Shown: positions 62,568-64,000 of the stretch, in pieces
How the letters are laid out: each line of letters opens with the position of its first letter
Numbering within the stretch: position 1 is the stretch's first letter
Source of the DNA: Bombilactobacillus folatiphilus
GTDB taxonomy: Bacteria > Bacillota > Bacilli > Lactobacillales > Lactobacillaceae
Reading direction: 5' to 3'
NCBI RefSeq assembly: GCF_023380265.1
Contig: NZ_CP093366.1
Coordinates: forward strand, 744,001-808,000
Length of the DNA: 64,000 nt
Notes under the pieces: model-generated
What the model saw: only the letters and a program-made list of their open reading frames with translations
Databases searched by the model: none
What the model was told of the DNA's origin: nothing
Made by a program: the position numbers and the translations under genes

Positions 62568-62828
62568 AAGGCTCATGAAGGAAACTTTATCTTGTGGGTA
62601 CAGTCAGCGAGTTGTCGGTTGGTGCAAGACAATCTGTCAAACAAGATTATGATCAGCCTAAAAGAGTGCAGTGCTGAAATTTAGTAAGCACTGCTGGTGG
62701 ACAATCATTAACATGGATGCAAAATGAATACGTTTTGTAGAGTGGTATTTAAGCTGTTTAAATAACTAAAATAAGGTGGTACCGCGTTAATTGACGCCCT
62801 TAGCAAAAAATGCTAAGGGCGTTTTTTT
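62568..62828 (+). promoter_or_regulatory. T-box riboswitch with terminator
   Basis: The conserved AGGTGGTACCGCG lies at 62774-62786. A terminator pairs CGCCCTTAGCA (62795-62805) with TGCTAAGGGCG (62811-62821), followed by seven T. Stem I begins at 62568 (AAGGCTCAT), is capped by a GGTTGGTGCAAG-type loop and closes with ATCAGCCT. TGGT in the T-box fits a tRNA with an ACCA end. In the specifier loop the codon reads best as TAT (tyrosine), with ATT (isoleucine) as an alternative. Uncharged tRNA would switch on the hydratase-family gene at 62901. Confidence 0.9.
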
Positions 62829-62900
62829 AATTTAAGGAGGTGAGGCAAAATTTCAGATCTTGTTGGGATTAGTTTAGGAGCCAATTTAGGAGGAAAAAGG

Positions 62901-63701
62901 ATGACCGATTTTAACGATTTAACAGACGACCAAATGAGTTTAGCAGAGAATTTATATCAAGCTTATGAAAATCATCAGCCGTTAGACCAAGCTAAATATG
63001 CAAAAGTTTTGGATGATGAGGATACGGCTTACCAGGTTCAACAATATTTAATGCAACTAAAAAATGAACCGATTGGTGGCTACAAGGTGTCTTTGACGAG
63101 TGAGGAAACTCAAAAAATGTTTGATTCTCAAAATCCGCTATATGGTGTGCAAGTAGTTAGTCATTTCGTACCATCACCTTCGCATTTTCGAACTTCACAA
63201 CTGATGGATCCACTAGCCGAGGTGGAATTGATGTTTACAGCCACGCAAGATTTACAACCAAATGATAGCTTAGAAGATTTAATGCGAAAAACGACGATAG
63301 CCCCCGACATTGAGGTTCCTGATTCCCGTTTTTCGGATTGGTTTCCCGATTTGTCTAAGTACTTAGTGGTTGCTGACGCAGCTGTGGGCGGGTACGTTGT
63401 TTATGGCCGACAAGTTCCCACCACTCAAGCTTTTGCCTCAGTTGATGCCGTTACGCAAGTAACTTGTGAATTATTGCATGACGGTCAAACACTCAAGACA
63501 GGTGCTGCAACAGAAGTTTTGAGTAACCCATTGTTGTCTTTACAATGGTTGGTACAGAAACTGGCGGCTCAAGGTGTTCAATTTTTAGCAGGACAGCGTG
63601 TTTCCAGCGGAACTTTTTTGTTGCCGGAACGTGTCACTACAGGTCAATGGCAGGCCGAATTTAATCATGATTTAGGTGATGTAGAGTTGACAGTGCAGTA
63701 A
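62901..63701 (+). CDS. 2-keto-4-pentenoate hydratase / fumarylacetoacetate hydrolase family protein
   Basis: 266 residues. IGGYKVSLTSEETQKMF is the N-terminal family block. PLAEVELMF carries the metal-binding Glu residues, APDIEVPDSRFSDW a second acidic site, and ADAAVGGYVVYG, SNPLLSLQWLVQKLAAQG and RVSSGTFLLP the C-terminal fold. MhpD-type enzymes add water to 2-hydroxy-dienoates in aromatic degradation; in lactic acid bacteria the substrate is unclear. TTAGGAGG precedes ATG 62901. It is under T-box control, an odd combination for this family. Confidence 0.88.
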   Translation: MTDFNDLTDDQMSLAENLYQAYENHQPLDQAKYAKVLDDEDTAYQVQQYLMQLKNEPIGGYKVSLTSEETQKMFDSQNPLYGVQVVSHFVPSPSHFRTSQLMDPLAEVELMFTATQDLQPNDSLEDLMRKTTIAPDIEVPDSRFSDWFPDLSKYLVVADAAVGGYVVYGRQVPTTQAFASVDAVTQVTCELLHDGQTLKTGAATEVLSNPLLSLQWLVQKLAAQGVQFLAGQRVSSGTFLLPERVTTGQWQAEFNHDLGDVELTVQ

Positions 63702-63769
63702 ATGCTAGATACTGATTTGTCCTGCGTTTATGTCTAAAGGTTTCTACAGTTTAAATCAAAAAAATATTA

Positions 63770-63812
63770 AAGGACTAACTTCGAAATTTAATCGATTTTA
63801 GTCCTTTTTTGT
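63770..63812. terminator. Bidirectional terminator at the right end
   Basis: 10-base arms AAAGGACTAA and TTAGTCCTTT (63770-63779 and 63799-63808) enclose a second small TCGA hairpin. T runs occur on both strands, between convergent genes. Confidence 0.75.
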
Positions 63813-64000
63813 TAATTTTTATAATCCTGCAAGTTGATTTTATAAGAGGTTCCTACAGACTTACTATCCACGTTATGCATATCTTTTTTGGCAGTAGCAA
63901 AAACCGGATGCTTCTTATTATTTAATTCATAGCCCCGGACTACTTTGATGCTTTTACCAGGTAATAATTGAGCGTTTAAAGGTTTAACGTATTTTTGGTT
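63812..64000 (-). CDS. C-terminal part of an unidentified protein (cut by window edge)
   Basis: A minus-strand frame open from the right edge encodes 62 residues and stops at TAA 63814-63812. It reads KYVKPLNAQLLPGKSIKVVRGY, then VFATAKKDMHNVDSKSVGTSYKINLQDYKN. The alternation of strands and a LPGKSIKVVRGYELNNKKHPV hinge resemble extracellular beta domains of secreted or lipoproteins in this group. The rest lies outside. The family is not assigned. Confidence 0.6.
   Translation of the reverse strand, partial: NQKYVKPLNAQLLPGKSIKVVRGYELNNKKHPVFATAKKDMHNVDSKSVGTSYKINLQDYKN

Noticed and set aside
62837..62870. Short leader peptide after the T-box terminator
   Set aside because: A GTG frame of ten codons overlaps its own ribosome binding site; there is no spacing for initiation.

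Overview
The window looks like a chromosomal segment of a low-GC Gram-positive bacterium of the lactic acid group (Lactobacillaceae). Grounds: A/T-rich codon use, strong AGGAGG-type ribosome binding sites with ATG/GTG/TTG starts, and gene families and order typical of lactobacilli (cca - ABC-F - thyA - dfrA; ypmS - yozE - ctpA; rbgA - rnhB - dprA - topA; hslVU). T-box and LicT/RAT control, a BspA/WxL surface protein and a type II-A CRISPR system also fit. I cannot name genus or species. No rRNA, tRNA or insertion sequence was seen.

Layout. 1-16 kb is an intact housekeeping block: tRNA CCA addition, folate/dTMP synthesis, ribosome assembly, RNase HII, DprA, topoisomerase I and the HslVU protease. 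16.4-18.1 kb is a tight three-gene cassette (helix-turn-helix protein, RusA-like resolvase, coiled-coil protein) with a phage-like flavour. 18.1-24.8 kb is catabolic: a transporter facing two duplicated amidohydrolases, then a GH1 6-phospho-glycosidase and a GH29 alpha-L-fucosidase behind a cre-like site. 24.8-30.9 kb holds exonuclease III, PnuC, an uncharacterised membrane protein, an orphan C39 peptidase ABC exporter, a glutamine amidotransferase-like protein and a frameshifted alpha/beta hydrolase.

31.1-37.5 kb is a complete type II-A CRISPR-Cas locus: cas9, a tracrRNA on the opposite strand with its own promoter, cas1, cas2, csn2 and an array of only two repeats and one spacer. The annotated 5' end of cas9 carries an in-frame TAG at codon 6; a GTG with an SD-like AGGA nine codons into the frame could rescue it. 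A doubly frameshifted metallo-beta-lactamase-fold gene follows the array.

38.2-41.9 kb is a LicT/RAT-controlled beta-glucoside-type PTS operon ending in a ChbG-like deacetylase. 41.95-44.9 kb is a TrpXYZ-like ABC importer behind a 5' leader with an 18-codon Trp-containing peptide and mutually exclusive antiterminator and terminator hairpins. Next come a ClC antiporter, a frameshifted secreted protein, a MazEF-like toxin-antitoxin pair, a secreted M60-like metallopeptidase, a GAPDH with a long leader, an ABC permease fragment, a TetR/DHA2 efflux pair with palindromic operators and a BspA-type surface protein with 14 repeats. 59.0-61.4 kb is an unrecognised cluster of small overlapping or frameshifted genes ending in a paralogue of the membrane protein beside the C39 exporter. 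The right end has a TetR-family gene, a small anchored protein, and a T-box upstream of a hydratase-family enzyme.

First candidates for something new are the attenuator leader at 42.0-42.24 kb, the 59.0-61.4 kb cluster with its remote paralogue at 26.5 kb, the HTH-RusA-coiled-coil cassette, and the state of the cas9 locus. Several breaks are single-base frameshifts, so sequencing error must be excluded before any of them is read as decay.
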